Of a DNA stretch of 64,000 nucleotides, positions 35,227-43,766 are shown in pieces. This DNA comes from JADJNY01 sp046349615 (lineage in GTDB: Bacteria; Planctomycetota; UBA1135; GCA-002686595). The notes under the pieces were generated by a model that made no database searches, had not been told where the DNA came from, and worked only from the letters and a program-made list of their open reading frames with translations. The translations under genes were made by a program, and so were the position numbers. Where the stretch lies: contig JAXMBZ010000003.1 in NCBI GenBank assembly GCA_046349615.1, positions 434,001-498,000 of the forward strand, read 5' to 3'. Positions within the stretch are counted from its first letter, which is position 1, and the number at the start of each line of letters is the position of its first letter.

Positions 35227-36198
35227 TCATCGCTCCCCGCGCTCCGCCCCCGCGCTCCAGCGCCCGGCGAGGAGCAGGGCCTGGATCAGGTTCTCGGGAG
35301 AGGCCCTCCCCGTCCCGGCGATGTCGAAGGCGGTCCCGTGGACGGGGCTCACGCGCAGGTAGGGCAGTCCGGCGAGCACGGTCACGCCCCCGTCGTGAGA
35401 GAGGAGCTTCACGGGGATGAAGGCCTGGTCGTGGTAAAGCGCCAACACGCCGTCGAAGCGCCCCTGGGAGGCCTGCAGGAAGACGGTGTCGGGCGAGAGC
35501 GGCCCCTCGACGTCGATCCCGGCCGAGCGCGCGGCCTGGACCGCTGGAAGGAGCAGCTCGTCGTCCTCCCGACCGAGGACGCCGTGCTCCCCGGCGTGCG
35601 GGTTGAGCCCCGCGAGCGCGAGCTTCGGGCGCGGCACGCCGAAGCCGACGAGGCTCGCGTGGAAGAGCTCGAGGTGCGACAGCACTCGCTCGGTCGTGAT
35701 CGAGGCGATCGCGTCCCGCAGCGGCATGTGCCGCGTGAGCAGGAGCACCCGCAGGCGGCCGGCGACGGCCATCATCTCGAAGCGCGTCACCCCGCACCAA
35801 CGACCGAGGAGCTCGGTCTGCCCCTCGACGGGCTCGCCGGCGAGGTGGAGCGCCTCCTTGCTCACGGGCGCCGTGACCAGGGCCTCGACGCGTCGCGCGA
35901 GCGCGAGTTCGTGTCCCAGACGCAGCGCCGCCAGCGCGGCTCGGCCGCAGTCGGCCTGGACGGCGCCCATCCGCCAACGCTCGGGAGCCCAGGTCGGATG
36001 CCAGGAAACGGCCTCGTCCACGCGTGGGCCCGCGAGTGGAATCTCGGGCGGACGCAGGCTCTCCGGACCGATGACCTCGATCCGCAACGCGTCCCGGATC
36101 CTGGGATCGCGGGCCGCGGCGAGTCCGATCTCCGGGCCGATGCCGGCGGGGTCGCCGAGTGTCAGAGCGATGCGGGGCAGAGGAGGCATGGCCCGCAT
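35227..36198 (-). CDS. pdxA: 4-hydroxythreonine-4-phosphate dehydrogenase
   Basis: A 323-residue enzyme of pyridoxal phosphate biosynthesis. It carries the PdxA signatures ALTLGDPAGIGPEI, APVSKEALHLAG, LLTRHMPLRDA, LAGLNPHAGEHG and YHDQAFIPVKLL; the His residues in the last three bind the catalytic divalent metal. SPVHGTAFDIAGTGRASPEN closes the active site. It oxidises 4-phospho-hydroxy-threonine with NAD(P), leading to 3-amino-2-oxopropyl phosphate. A GAGGG ribosome site lies five bases before the ATG at 36198. It is separated from the upstream operon by a terminator. Confidence 0.96.
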   Translation of the reverse strand: MRAMPPLPRIALTLGDPAGIGPEIGLAAARDPRIRDALRIEVIGPESLRPPEIPLAGPRVDEAVSWHPTWAPERWRMGAVQADCGRAALAALRLGHELALARRVEALVTAPVSKEALHLAGEPVEGQTELLGRWCGVTRFEMMAVAGRLRVLLLTRHMPLRDAIASITTERVLSHLELFHASLVGFGVPRPKLALAGLNPHAGEHGVLGREDDELLLPAVQAARSAGIDVEGPLSPDTVFLQASQGRFDGVLALYHDQAFIPVKLLSHDGGVTVLAGLPYLRVSPVHGTAFDIAGTGRASPENLIQALLLAGRWSAGAERGER

Positions 36199-36241
36199 CG
36201 TGGCCCTCGACGCGCGGCGCGTAAAGCGCCGGGGAAACAGA

Positions 36242-36267
36242 ACGCCCCGGCTCGAGGGCCGGGGCGT
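36242..36267 (-). terminator. Rho-independent terminator of the sigma-operon
   Basis: A ten-bp stem, ACGCCCCGGC (36242-36251) with GCCGGGGCGT (36258-36267) and a six-base loop, lies 25 bases past the stop of the exported 223-residue protein. Read on the minus strand it is followed by tctgtttcc. Confidence 0.75.
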
Positions 36268-36291
36268 CCGAGGAATCGTTCGAGATCCGGC

Positions 36292-36963
36292 TCAGTGGGC
36301 CTGATCGAGGATCACGTACTGCCGCGTCGCGCGGATCGCGAGCACCGTGTGGAGCCCGCCGGGGCCGTCGAGGACCACCCCGCGGCGCGGAGACGAGGCG
36401 TTGTCGACCCCGAGCCCGGCGACGGCGAGCTCGTGCCCGCCGACCGAGAGGCGCTCCGGGGAGCTCGTGCGCGCGCCTTGGAACGCCCGCAGCTGGCGCG
36501 CCCCACCGGCCGCCGGAACCTCCACGCCGACGACGACGGCCCCCGAGTCGACCATCTCGCGGTCGAGGACGAGGTGCGGGCGGCCGTGGAAGACGACCCG
36601 AACCGTGTCCGTCTCGGCATCGAGCACTTCGAGCGTGGCCGCCGTGCGCCCTTCGACGCGGACGATCGAGCTCATGAGGTCGAGGCGATTGCCCTGGAGG
36701 TAGACGCTGGCCTGGGGGTCGAGGAGGAAACGGAGCAGGTCGAACGCCGGGGGTGCGAAGATCGGGAGGGTGCCGATGGTCTCGTCCCCCGCGACGGACG
36801 ACGTGTCCGAGGAGGTGCTCAGGGAACGCTCCGCCAGCGTGGGGGCTTCGAGCGCCAGCAGAGGCGCAGCTGCGAGGGCGATTGCGGCCGTGATCCGCTC
36901 CAGGTTTCGCCACCAGGACAGACCGTCGCGACTTCGAGGATTCTGGGCTTGGAACATGCTCAT
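36292..36963 (-). CDS. Exported protein of unknown function, third gene of a sigma-factor operon
   Basis: A 223-residue protein whose ATG overlaps the stop of the anti-sigma/TPR gene (ATGA). A hydrophobic segment at residues 25-42 (ITAAIALAAAPLLALEAP) is a signal or anchor. The rest is predicted beta-rich: YLQGNRLDLMSSIVRVEG, TVRVVFHGRPHLVLDREMVD, GVVLDGPGGLHTVLAIRATR. No enzymatic motif is visible. Its position suggests it is either the regulated output of the sigma factor or a signal-sensing partner of the anti-sigma protein. I do not recognise a family. Confidence 0.78.
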   Translation of the reverse strand: MSMFQAQNPRSRDGLSWWRNLERITAAIALAAAPLLALEAPTLAERSLSTSSDTSSVAGDETIGTLPIFAPPAFDLLRFLLDPQASVYLQGNRLDLMSSIVRVEGRTAATLEVLDAETDTVRVVFHGRPHLVLDREMVDSGAVVVGVEVPAAGGARQLRAFQGARTSSPERLSVGGHELAVAGLGVDNASSPRRGVVLDGPGGLHTVLAIRATRQYVILDQAH

Positions 36964-38012
36964 TCTCCCTCAGGCTCCTTGCCGGCCTGAGCGATGGGCG
37001 CCGTGAAGAGCTCCGGGCAGCTCTTCAGCAACGCCTCGGGGAAACCGGGTTGATCGTCGATGGCCTCGCGCAGCTTGGGGGACCGGAAGAAGAGGTCCGC
37101 CACCTCTCCGATCCTCTGCGGGTGCCTCGCGATCAGTTCCCGGAAGTAGTGGAGCGACCGCGCTTGGTTCCTCATCAGGGCGTAGACCATGCCCAAATTG
37201 AACCTGGCGACGAAGAAACGGTCGTCCTGTTCGGGGAGACGGGAGATCGTGACCCAGCGCCAGCAGGCCACGGCCTTCTTGTAGTTCTTCTCGGCGGAGT
37301 AGAGCCGGCCGAGTTGGATCGCGGCGTGGCCGCGGTTCGCGTCGCTGATCGCCGTGTTGAAGACCTGGCGGTATTCCTCCGCGGCGGTCACGCGACGGCC
37401 TTCGTGTCCGTGGAGGAAGGCCATGTAGAGCAGGGCTTCCTCGTGCGAGGGGTCGATCGCGATCGCCTCTTCCAGCAGACGCCGGCCCTTTTCGATCGGG
37501 CTCTCGATCTTGTCGAGACGGCCGTTGAGCATCGCGCGGGCGCGTTGCCAATCGAGGCCGCCCGAACGCGTCTTGCCCTGCAGGAGCACGCCGTCGACGA
37601 ACCCGCGACCGCGGCTCTGCGTCGGTTCGACCGGCACGATCACCTCGAACACTCGCTCGCGGTAACCGGGGTCGATCCCGGCGAGGACGTAGGCCTTCCC
37701 GAGCTGATAGAAGAGCGTCGCGAGGCGGTGGACGAGGTCGATCCCCTCGACCTCCTGGAGCGCCTCGGCTCCCGTGAGTTTCAGCATCGCGAAGCGCGCG
37801 AACATCCGCTCGGGATCCGCGACGTCGCGGTGGAGGGCGACCTGGGTCCGAGCGTCCTCGAAGAAACCGCGACAGCAACTGCACGCTTCCATGTGCACCA
37901 TCGCGCGGCCGGCGGCGCTCTCGTCGAGCTCCGCGTCGATCAGGCACGAGAGGTCCATCTGGAAGTTCGCGCAGACCTCGTCGAGGCCCTCGCTCCAGCC
38001 ATGGGGTTTCAT
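36960..38012 (-). CDS. Zinc-finger anti-sigma-like protein with TPR repeats
   Basis: A 350-residue protein. Residues about 15-55 have the anti-sigma zinc-finger pattern: C-N-F-Q-M-D-L at 14-20, then HMEACSCCRGFF, i.e. H-x3-C-x2-C as in zinc-associated anti-sigma domains. From about residue 180 it contains TPR-like repeats (AIAIDPSHEEALLYMAFLHG, then AAIQLGRLYSAEKNYKKAVA and ARFNLGMVYALMRNQARSLH). Its ATG overlaps the sigma-factor stop (38009-38012). No transmembrane segment is evident, so it may be a cytoplasmic anti-sigma factor sensing through the TPR part. Confidence 0.85.
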   Translation of the reverse strand: MKPHGWSEGLDEVCANFQMDLSCLIDAELDESAAGRAMVHMEACSCCRGFFEDARTQVALHRDVADPERMFARFAMLKLTGAEALQEVEGIDLVHRLATLFYQLGKAYVLAGIDPGYRERVFEVIVPVEPTQSRGRGFVDGVLLQGKTRSGGLDWQRARAMLNGRLDKIESPIEKGRRLLEEAIAIDPSHEEALLYMAFLHGHEGRRVTAAEEYRQVFNTAISDANRGHAAIQLGRLYSAEKNYKKAVACWRWVTISRLPEQDDRFFVARFNLGMVYALMRNQARSLHYFRELIARHPQRIGEVADLFFRSPKLREAIDDQPGFPEALLKSCPELFTAPIAQAGKEPEGE

Positions 38013-38881
38013 GCTTCCACCTCCGAGTCGTCCTCGAACAGGTCGCTCGCCTCGGCGAGCGGATCCCGGGACGCCCTGGGTTCCCGAGCGGGACGACAGT
38101 CGGGAGACATGCCGTCGAACACGCGCCGCATCGCGCGATGGATCTTCCGCCGAGCGCGGAAGATCACCATCTTCAGGTTCTCGAGCTTGATGCCGAGCTC
38201 GTCGGCCGCCTGTCGATAGCTGTAGTCCTCCACCTCGACCATGCGGAGCGCGGAGCGCTCACGCTCGGAGAGCATCCCGTAGAAGCGCAAGTAGAGGTGC
38301 AGGTAGGTCATGTAGACCCGCGCGCACTCCTCGCGGCTCTCGGTCTCGATCGCGCCGGAGAGCGGGCTCGCGCTCACGACCTCGGGTTGCTGGGAGAGAT
38401 CGTCGATCGCGACCTCGGAGCGTCCCGCGCGGCCGGCCGAGCGCAGGTGCTTCAGCACCGTGTTGCGCACGATCATCGCGGACCAGACGCGGAAGGCGTC
38501 CTCGCGCTCGGCATTGAACCGATGCGGGTAGCGGTAGACGTTGAAGAAGACCTCCTGGAGCACGTCGCGCGGGTCCGCCTTGCTGCCGTAGCGGCGCAAA
38601 CGACCGGCGACCTGGACGAGGAGGTGCTGGCTGTTCAGCTCGTAGAGGAGGCCGAACACGCCGCGGCCCCGCGCGGTCCGGAAGCTCTCCATCAGCCGGG
38701 TCGAGACGGCGTCTCGGACGGCCTCGACCTCGCGCTGCTCGTCGGAAGCGACGGACCGCATGCCGGCGATCTCCGCGCTGCTCAGCTCCCCGTTCAGTTC
38801 AGCGAGCCGGCCACCCAGGCGCTCGCGGAACGAAGCTCCCGCTGCGCAGAGGTCCGCGTTCTGGGGATCGGATACCTGCAT
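38009..38881 (-). CDS. RNA polymerase sigma factor, sigma-70 family, ECF-like
   Basis: A 290-residue sigma factor. Region 2 is seen at about residues 85-155: DPRDVLQEVFFNVYRYPHRF and FRVWSAMIVRNTVLKHLRSA. Region 4 at about 200-255 has LSERERSALRMVEVEDYSYR, then QAADELGIKLENLKMVIFRA, a helix-turn-helix. The N-terminal 80 residues and the acidic C-terminus (LFEDDSEVEA) are additions beyond the ECF core. It is the first gene of an operon with overlapping anti-sigma and exported-protein genes. Autoregulation from the region before 38881 is likely but not seen directly. Confidence 0.9.
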   Translation of the reverse strand: MQVSDPQNADLCAAGASFRERLGGRLAELNGELSSAEIAGMRSVASDEQREVEAVRDAVSTRLMESFRTARGRGVFGLLYELNSQHLLVQVAGRLRRYGSKADPRDVLQEVFFNVYRYPHRFNAEREDAFRVWSAMIVRNTVLKHLRSAGRAGRSEVAIDDLSQQPEVVSASPLSGAIETESREECARVYMTYLHLYLRFYGMLSERERSALRMVEVEDYSYRQAADELGIKLENLKMVIFRARRKIHRAMRRVFDGMSPDCRPAREPRASRDPLAEASDLFEDDSEVEA

Positions 38882-39189
38882 CGTGGAGCTGCTGAGCGCT
38901 CGGTGACGAGGGGGGCGGGGGAGGGCGCGACTCCGGGGACGGAATCACGCGACTAGTCGAATTCTAGATGGGTGCCGACGGGAGGTAACCGGGGCGGAAC
39001 GGCTTCTTTTCCGGAACGTCGGTGATTCTGCAGAGATCGCGCGGAAACCGGCGAGCGCGAAGGACTTGGGAAGCGCACTCGAGCGTGGAATTGCGGTCGA
39101 CCGAACCCGGGGCTTCCAGCTTTCCCCCGCGCACCGAGTCGAAACCCAGGCGCTTGCGGCGCGTGCGGGCGGCGCGCATCGTGCCGTCG
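38882..39189. other. 308-base divergent intergenic region
   Basis: It separates the sigma-factor operon (minus) from queG (plus) and must hold both promoters. It includes an ACTAGT-centred palindromic stretch at about 38952 and an A/T-richer patch at 38950-39025. I cannot identify hexamers with confidence. Confidence 0.4.
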
Positions 39190-40308
39190 ATGATCCCGTC
39201 CGAGCTGGTCCTGGAGCGCGCGCTCGCCGCCGGCTTCGATCTCGCGGGCCTGGCTCCGGCGGCACCCCCCGAGCGGGCCAACGAGTTCCGCGCGTGGCTC
39301 GCCGCCGGGCGTCACGGCTCGATGGAGTATCTGCGCGCGTTCGAGCCGCGGATCACGGCGCCGGAGCGCGACCTGCCCTGGGCTCGGACGATCCTCGTCG
39401 TCGGTCTCGCTCACTCCCGCGGCGCCTTCGCAACGGAGGATGGGGCCCGCGTCGCGCGCTACGCGGCCGGACGCGACTACCACAACGTCGTCGGGAAGCG
39501 CCTGAAGCGCCTCGCCCTGGGGTTGAAACGCGACGGGCTGATTCGGGACTTCCGCAAGGTGGTCGATGCGGGGCCCCTGCTCGAGCGCTCCCACGCCGCG
39601 ACCGCCGGCGTCGGCTTCGAATCGAAGGCGGCCAACCTCCTCCACCCCCGGTTCGGGCCCTGGTTCTTCCTCGGGGAGCTCGTCCTCGACACGGAGCTTG
39701 CGCCCACGTCGACTCCTCCGGCGGGCGCGTGCGGGTCGTGCACGGCCTGCCTCGACGCCTGCCCGACGGAGGCGATCGTCGCACCGGGCGAAGTCGACGC
39801 ACGGCGCTGCCTCAGCTACCTGACGATCGAGCACGAGGGGCCGGTCGCGGAGGAATTCCGCCCCGCGTTCGAGGACTGGGTCTTCGGCTGCGACGTGTGC
39901 TCCGAGGTCTGCCCCTGGGGACGCCGCGCCCCCGACCTCGCGACCCGATTCGGAACCCACCCGGCGGTCGAGGCCGGGCCGATGAGTTGGCTCGAGGGTG
40001 GGCTCGCGGCACCCGAGGCCCTGGCCGGCTCACCGCTCCAGCGCGCAGGAAGCGAGCGGTTGATTCGAAACGCGCTCCTCCGCGCCGGGAACCGCCCGAC
40101 GGACGCGGGGCGTGGGCACCTGCTCGCGCACCTCGCGGGGTCTGCGTCCCCCACGCTGCGCGGCGCGGCGGCGTGGTCGCTCGCGCGAGCGCACGGCCGC
40201 GACGCGGGGGTGGCCGCCGCGCTCGGCGCCGCCCTCGCACGCGAAGACGACGCCGCCGTGCGGACGGACCTCGAACGCGGGCTCGATCGCATCGCGGGCG
40301 CGGGCTAG
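39190..40308 (+). CDS. queG: Epoxyqueuosine reductase
   Basis: A 372-residue cobalamin-dependent iron-sulphur protein that reduces epoxyqueuosine to queuosine in tRNA wobble modification. The two [4Fe-4S] motifs are CGSCTACLDACPTEAI and CDVCSEVCPW. Family blocks PWARTILVVGLAH, RYAAGRDYHNVVGKRLKRLA and GFESKAANLLHPRFG are clear. The C-terminal 90 residues are HEAT-like (RGAAAWSLARAHGRDAGVAA), as in standard QueG. The start at 39190 (MIPSELVLERALAAG) fits the family; a GTG three codons earlier is possible. QueA, the preceding enzyme of the pathway, is at 47049-48140. Confidence 0.95.
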   Translation: MIPSELVLERALAAGFDLAGLAPAAPPERANEFRAWLAAGRHGSMEYLRAFEPRITAPERDLPWARTILVVGLAHSRGAFATEDGARVARYAAGRDYHNVVGKRLKRLALGLKRDGLIRDFRKVVDAGPLLERSHAATAGVGFESKAANLLHPRFGPWFFLGELVLDTELAPTSTPPAGACGSCTACLDACPTEAIVAPGEVDARRCLSYLTIEHEGPVAEEFRPAFEDWVFGCDVCSEVCPWGRRAPDLATRFGTHPAVEAGPMSWLEGGLAAPEALAGSPLQRAGSERLIRNALLRAGNRPTDAGRGHLLAHLAGSASPTLRGAAAWSLARAHGRDAGVAAALGAALAREDDAAVRTDLERGLDRIAGAG

Positions 40309-40534
40309 TCCAGGCCGTCGCGTCGGACTCGACCCAGAATCGAGCCGACGCAGCCGGTTCGGAGCCCGTCGGAAGATCCTTCCTCCAGCTTTGCTGCCCG
40401 TCGGCCGAAAGCGGAGACCGATCGACCGGTTCGGAGACGTCGAGCGCACGCTCGACCGCCCCGCCCCGCGTTCGATGCGCTCCACCTCCCGATCGCTCGC
40501 GCTCGTCGCGCCCTCGCGACAAGGCCCGCCCCGG

Positions 40535-40765
40535 ATGGACGTCCCCGACTACTACTCCGACCTCAAGTACTGCCCGAAGTGCGAGAAGTACGTCTCGTAC
40601 CTGATGGGCATGGAGCACTCCTACTGCGTGGAGTGCGGGGCGCGCGTCCGTCTCTTCTCCGAGCAGGACTGGCTCGCGTTCAACGAGAACATCACGCGCC
40701 AGAAGCCCAAGGGCGGTCGGCCCAAGAAGGACCCGAAGGACCGCCGCGGCCGCGAATCGGCCTGA
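40535..40765 (+). CDS. Small zinc-ribbon protein
   Basis: A 76-residue protein starting at MDVPDYYSDLKYC. Two CxxC pairs, YCPKCEKY and YCVECGARV, make one zinc ribbon. The C-terminus is basic (PKGGRPKKDPKDRRGRES), typical of nucleic-acid-binding tails. The start is chosen because the upstream in-frame sequence lacks a ribosome site and family character. It stands alone between queG and the convergent TPR gene. No function is known; a nucleic-acid or ribosome-associated role is a guess. Confidence 0.75.
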   Translation: MDVPDYYSDLKYCPKCEKYVSYLMGMEHSYCVECGARVRLFSEQDWLAFNENITRQKPKGGRPKKDPKDRRGRESA

Positions 40766-40772
40766 CGCACGC

Positions 40773-42011
40773 TCACCTCCCGCCGAGGCGGTGCAGTCGC
40801 TCGCCCGCGCGCGCCTGCCCCTCGCGATCGCCGAGGCTCGAGAAGAACTCGAAGAGCGCGTTCCACGTCTCGACACGGTCGCCGAAGCGCGCTTCGAGGT
40901 CGCCCGCGACGCGGCGCGCTCCGTCGACGTCTCCGAGCCCGCGCAAGACCGCGAGCGCACGCAGCGGGACTTCGATCGCACCGGGACGCTCCGCCGCCCA
41001 GCATTTCAGCGCCTCGCGCGTCCGCGCGACGTCGCCGGTCGAACGCACCGCGTCGACGTACCGTTCGAGCAGCGCCGCATCGTGCGGCCGCAGCCGCAGC
41101 GCGGACTCGATCGCGCGCGCGGCTTGGGACGCGGCCTGGAGTTCCTCGTAGCGTCGCTGCGCGGCGCGCGAATCCTCCGCGCGGCCGAGCTCGGCCTCGA
41201 TGCGCCCGAGCAGGAACCACGGCTTCGGTTGGTAGGGATCGAGCTCGCGCGCGCGCATCACGGCGGCGCGCGCGGCGTCGAGGTCCTCCTGCTCGTACAG
41301 GATCTGCGCCTTCCACGCGGCGGCCTCGGCGTGCTTCGGATCCAGCGTGAGCACGCGGTCGAGGAGCTCGAGCGCGCGGGCCGCGTCGCCGAGCCGCCAA
41401 CGCGAGAGCGCGAGACCGCGCAACGCCTCGACGAGGTCCGGTGCCTTCGCGAGGACGCGCTCGTAGTGCCGCGCGGCGTCCTCGTAGCGTCCGAGCGAGT
41501 AGTACGCGTGCCCGAGGACGCGCGTGTCGGCGACGCGCGCGGGGAGCAGCTCGAGGTAGCGTTCCATCGGCACGATCGCATCTCCGTAGCGCTGCAGCCG
41601 GAAGTAGACGACCGAGAGCTCGTGCAGCGCCGGCGGATAGTCGGGCTCGGCGCGCAGCACGCGTTGGAGCCCGAGCAGCGCGTTCGCGTACTCGCGCCGC
41701 GCGAGCGCGACCGCGACGTCGCGCATGCCGGCGGGGAGTTCCTTCTCCATCCGCGCGGGGTCGAAGTCCTTCCAACGTCCCTCCGCCGCGCGCGGCAGCG
41801 TGCGCGGATCGAGCCGCAACGCGGCGAGGACCTCGGGCGTCTGCCCCGCGTCGAGCGCGAGCTCCGATCCGCGGCGCGGGTCGTCGGCCGACGCGGTCGC
41901 GCGCGTTTCACGCGGCGGTTCCGCGCTCGGCGCCTGCGCTCGGCCGAGCTCGGCGCGCGCAGCGAAGAACGCGAGCGAGAGCACGGCGACGGAGCGACGA
42001 CGAAACGTCAC
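40773..42011 (-). CDS. Exported tetratricopeptide-repeat protein, partner of a CRTAC1 protein
   Basis: A 412-residue exported protein with GTG start at 42011 overlapping the CRTAC1 stop (GTGA). A signal peptide (RRRSVAVLSLAFFAARAEL) precedes an Ala/Pro linker. From about residue 90 there are at least seven TPR units, e.g. YPPALHELSVVYFRLQRYGD, then RVLGHAYYSLGRYEDAARHY and EALRGLALSRWRLGDAARAL. TPR and CRTAC1 proteins are often paired in planctomycetes and acidobacteria, where the TPR protein is assumed to scaffold or assist. No catalytic motif. Confidence 0.9.
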   Translation of the reverse strand: MTFRRRSVAVLSLAFFAARAELGRAQAPSAEPPRETRATASADDPRRGSELALDAGQTPEVLAALRLDPRTLPRAAEGRWKDFDPARMEKELPAGMRDVAVALARREYANALLGLQRVLRAEPDYPPALHELSVVYFRLQRYGDAIVPMERYLELLPARVADTRVLGHAYYSLGRYEDAARHYERVLAKAPDLVEALRGLALSRWRLGDAARALELLDRVLTLDPKHAEAAAWKAQILYEQEDLDAARAAVMRARELDPYQPKPWFLLGRIEAELGRAEDSRAAQRRYEELQAASQAARAIESALRLRPHDAALLERYVDAVRSTGDVARTREALKCWAAERPGAIEVPLRALAVLRGLGDVDGARRVAGDLEARFGDRVETWNALFEFFSSLGDREGQARAGERLHRLGGR

Positions 42012-43681
42012 GGTGCCTCCTCGACCACGAGCCGTCGATCGACCGCGACGTCCGTGAGCACCTGCTCGCGTCCCGAGGGCCAACGCACCACGAGCCGCTC
42101 GAGCTTGGCCGCTGCGCCGAGCCCGAAGTGCGCCTCCGCGGGGACGCTCGCCTGGTAGCCGCCCGCGGTGCGCACTTCGGCGACGCTCCGACCGCCGCTC
42201 CATTCCGCGGTGACGCGCGCGCCCAGCGCGAACGGATCGCCGCTCTTCGCTCGGAGCGCGACGCGCAGCCAGTGGTGCGACGCATCGTGCACGGCGTCGT
42301 TGCGCAGCACGCGCACCGGACCTTCGACGCGCAACGCGACGAGGTCGAGGTCGCCGTCGCCGTCGAGATCGGCGAGCGCACCCGCGCGCGAGACCGTCGG
42401 CGCGGCGGCGCTCAAGGGCTCCGCGACGAATCGGCCCTTGCCGTCGTTCCGCAGGAGCAGGTCGCGCTGCGCGTACGTCGTGTCCGTGCCGGGCAGATCC
42501 GCCTGCGGGTACACGTGACCGTCGAGCGTGAAGAGGTCGAGGTCGCCGTCGAGGTCGAGATCCGCGAACGCCGTCCCCCAGCCGAGCGTCGGAAGCGTCG
42601 GCCCCGCGAGCCCGGCCGAGGACGATCGCTCCCGGAAGCCGCCGCTCTTCGCCGACGCATAGAGCGAGTCGGTCTCGCCCGAGAAGTTCGTGACGTAGAG
42701 GTCGGGCCTTCCGTCACCGTTCCAATCGGCGCAACCGATGCCCATGCTCGCCTGCTCGCGACCGTTCGCGTCGTGGCTGACGCCGCGTGCGTACGCGACG
42801 TCGCGGAACGTCCCGTCACCCTGGTTCTCCCACAGGAAGTTCGGCGTCGAGTCGTTCGCGACGAACACGTCGAGATCGCCGTCGAGGTCGTAGTCGAACG
42901 GCATCACGCCGAGGCCGAACCCCGGTTTCTCCGGGACGAACTTCGCTTCCTTCGTGCGCTCGACGAACGTCCCGTCGCCCTGCCCGCGGTAGAGCTGGTC
43001 GAAGAGCGGCACGAGCCCCTCGGGCCCGCACATGACGTCGTGGCCCTTCCACCGGCACCCTTCGGCGCCGAGCTTGGGCACGCGCGCGACGTCGAAGTCG
43101 AGGTAGCGCACGACGACGAGGTCGAGCTTCCCGTCGCGATCGTAGTCGAAGAGCGCGGCGCTCGAGCCCCACTCGGAACCGACGAGCCCGCTCTCCGCTC
43201 CGAGTTCGCGAAAGCCCTTGCCCTTCTGGTTCAGGAGGACGCGCGTCGGCCCCCACTGCGTGATCACGAGGTCGAGCCAGCCGTCGCCGTCGAGATCGCC
43301 GGTCGCGCAGCCCATCCCCCAACGGCCGCCGGCCATCGTCCACGCTTCGCCCGCAGGACGAAACGTCGCATCGCCGTTGCCGAGGAAGAGCCGCGGGGGA
43401 AAGCCCGGCTCGCCGCGCGCGATCCGGCCGAGCTCCGATCCATCGACGACGACGAGGTCGACTCGGCCGTCGCCGTCGAAATCGCCGAGCGCGAGTCCGC
43501 CGCCGTCGACGTCGACGATGTACTCCTTCTTCGGAGAACCGCACGTCGTGACGACGCCGGGGAGTGCGCGCTCCGAGACGTCGGTGAAGAGCGGCGCCTG
43601 CGCGCGCGCTGCGGTGACGAGGAGCACGCCGACGACGCCGGCGCGCGTGGCGTGGGAGACGTGGAAGGTGCGCGCGTTCAT
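42008..43681 (-). CDS. Exported CRTAC1-family protein (FG-GAP/VCBS repeats plus ASPIC/UnbV domain)
   Basis: A 556-residue exported protein starting at MNARTFHVSH. It contains seven or so FG-GAP/VCBS units with the calcium-binding DxDxDGxxD motif (LGDFDGDGRVDLVVVDG, TGDLDGDGWLDLVITQWGP, FDYDLDGDLDVFVANDSTP, LADLDGDGDLDLVALRV). The last 110 residues are the ASPIC/UnbV domain: HHWLRVALRAKSGDPFALGA, GGYQASVPAEAHFGLGAA, VRWPSGREQVL. The fold is a beta-propeller binding calcium at the surface. It overlaps the downstream TPR gene by four bases. Function in bacteria is unproven. Confidence 0.94.
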   Translation of the reverse strand: MNARTFHVSHATRAGVVGVLLVTAARAQAPLFTDVSERALPGVVTTCGSPKKEYIVDVDGGGLALGDFDGDGRVDLVVVDGSELGRIARGEPGFPPRLFLGNGDATFRPAGEAWTMAGGRWGMGCATGDLDGDGWLDLVITQWGPTRVLLNQKGKGFRELGAESGLVGSEWGSSAALFDYDRDGKLDLVVVRYLDFDVARVPKLGAEGCRWKGHDVMCGPEGLVPLFDQLYRGQGDGTFVERTKEAKFVPEKPGFGLGVMPFDYDLDGDLDVFVANDSTPNFLWENQGDGTFRDVAYARGVSHDANGREQASMGIGCADWNGDGRPDLYVTNFSGETDSLYASAKSGGFRERSSSAGLAGPTLPTLGWGTAFADLDLDGDLDLFTLDGHVYPQADLPGTDTTYAQRDLLLRNDGKGRFVAEPLSAAAPTVSRAGALADLDGDGDLDLVALRVEGPVRVLRNDAVHDASHHWLRVALRAKSGDPFALGARVTAEWSGGRSVAEVRTAGGYQASVPAEAHFGLGAAAKLERLVVRWPSGREQVLTDVAVDRRLVVEEAP

Positions 43682-43766
43682 CGGTTCGAGCACACCGGCG
43701 CCCAGCGCCGGATGCGATTCCCCCAAGCATCGCCGCGCGGTGGAGCCGCGCGCAAGCTCGACGCGC

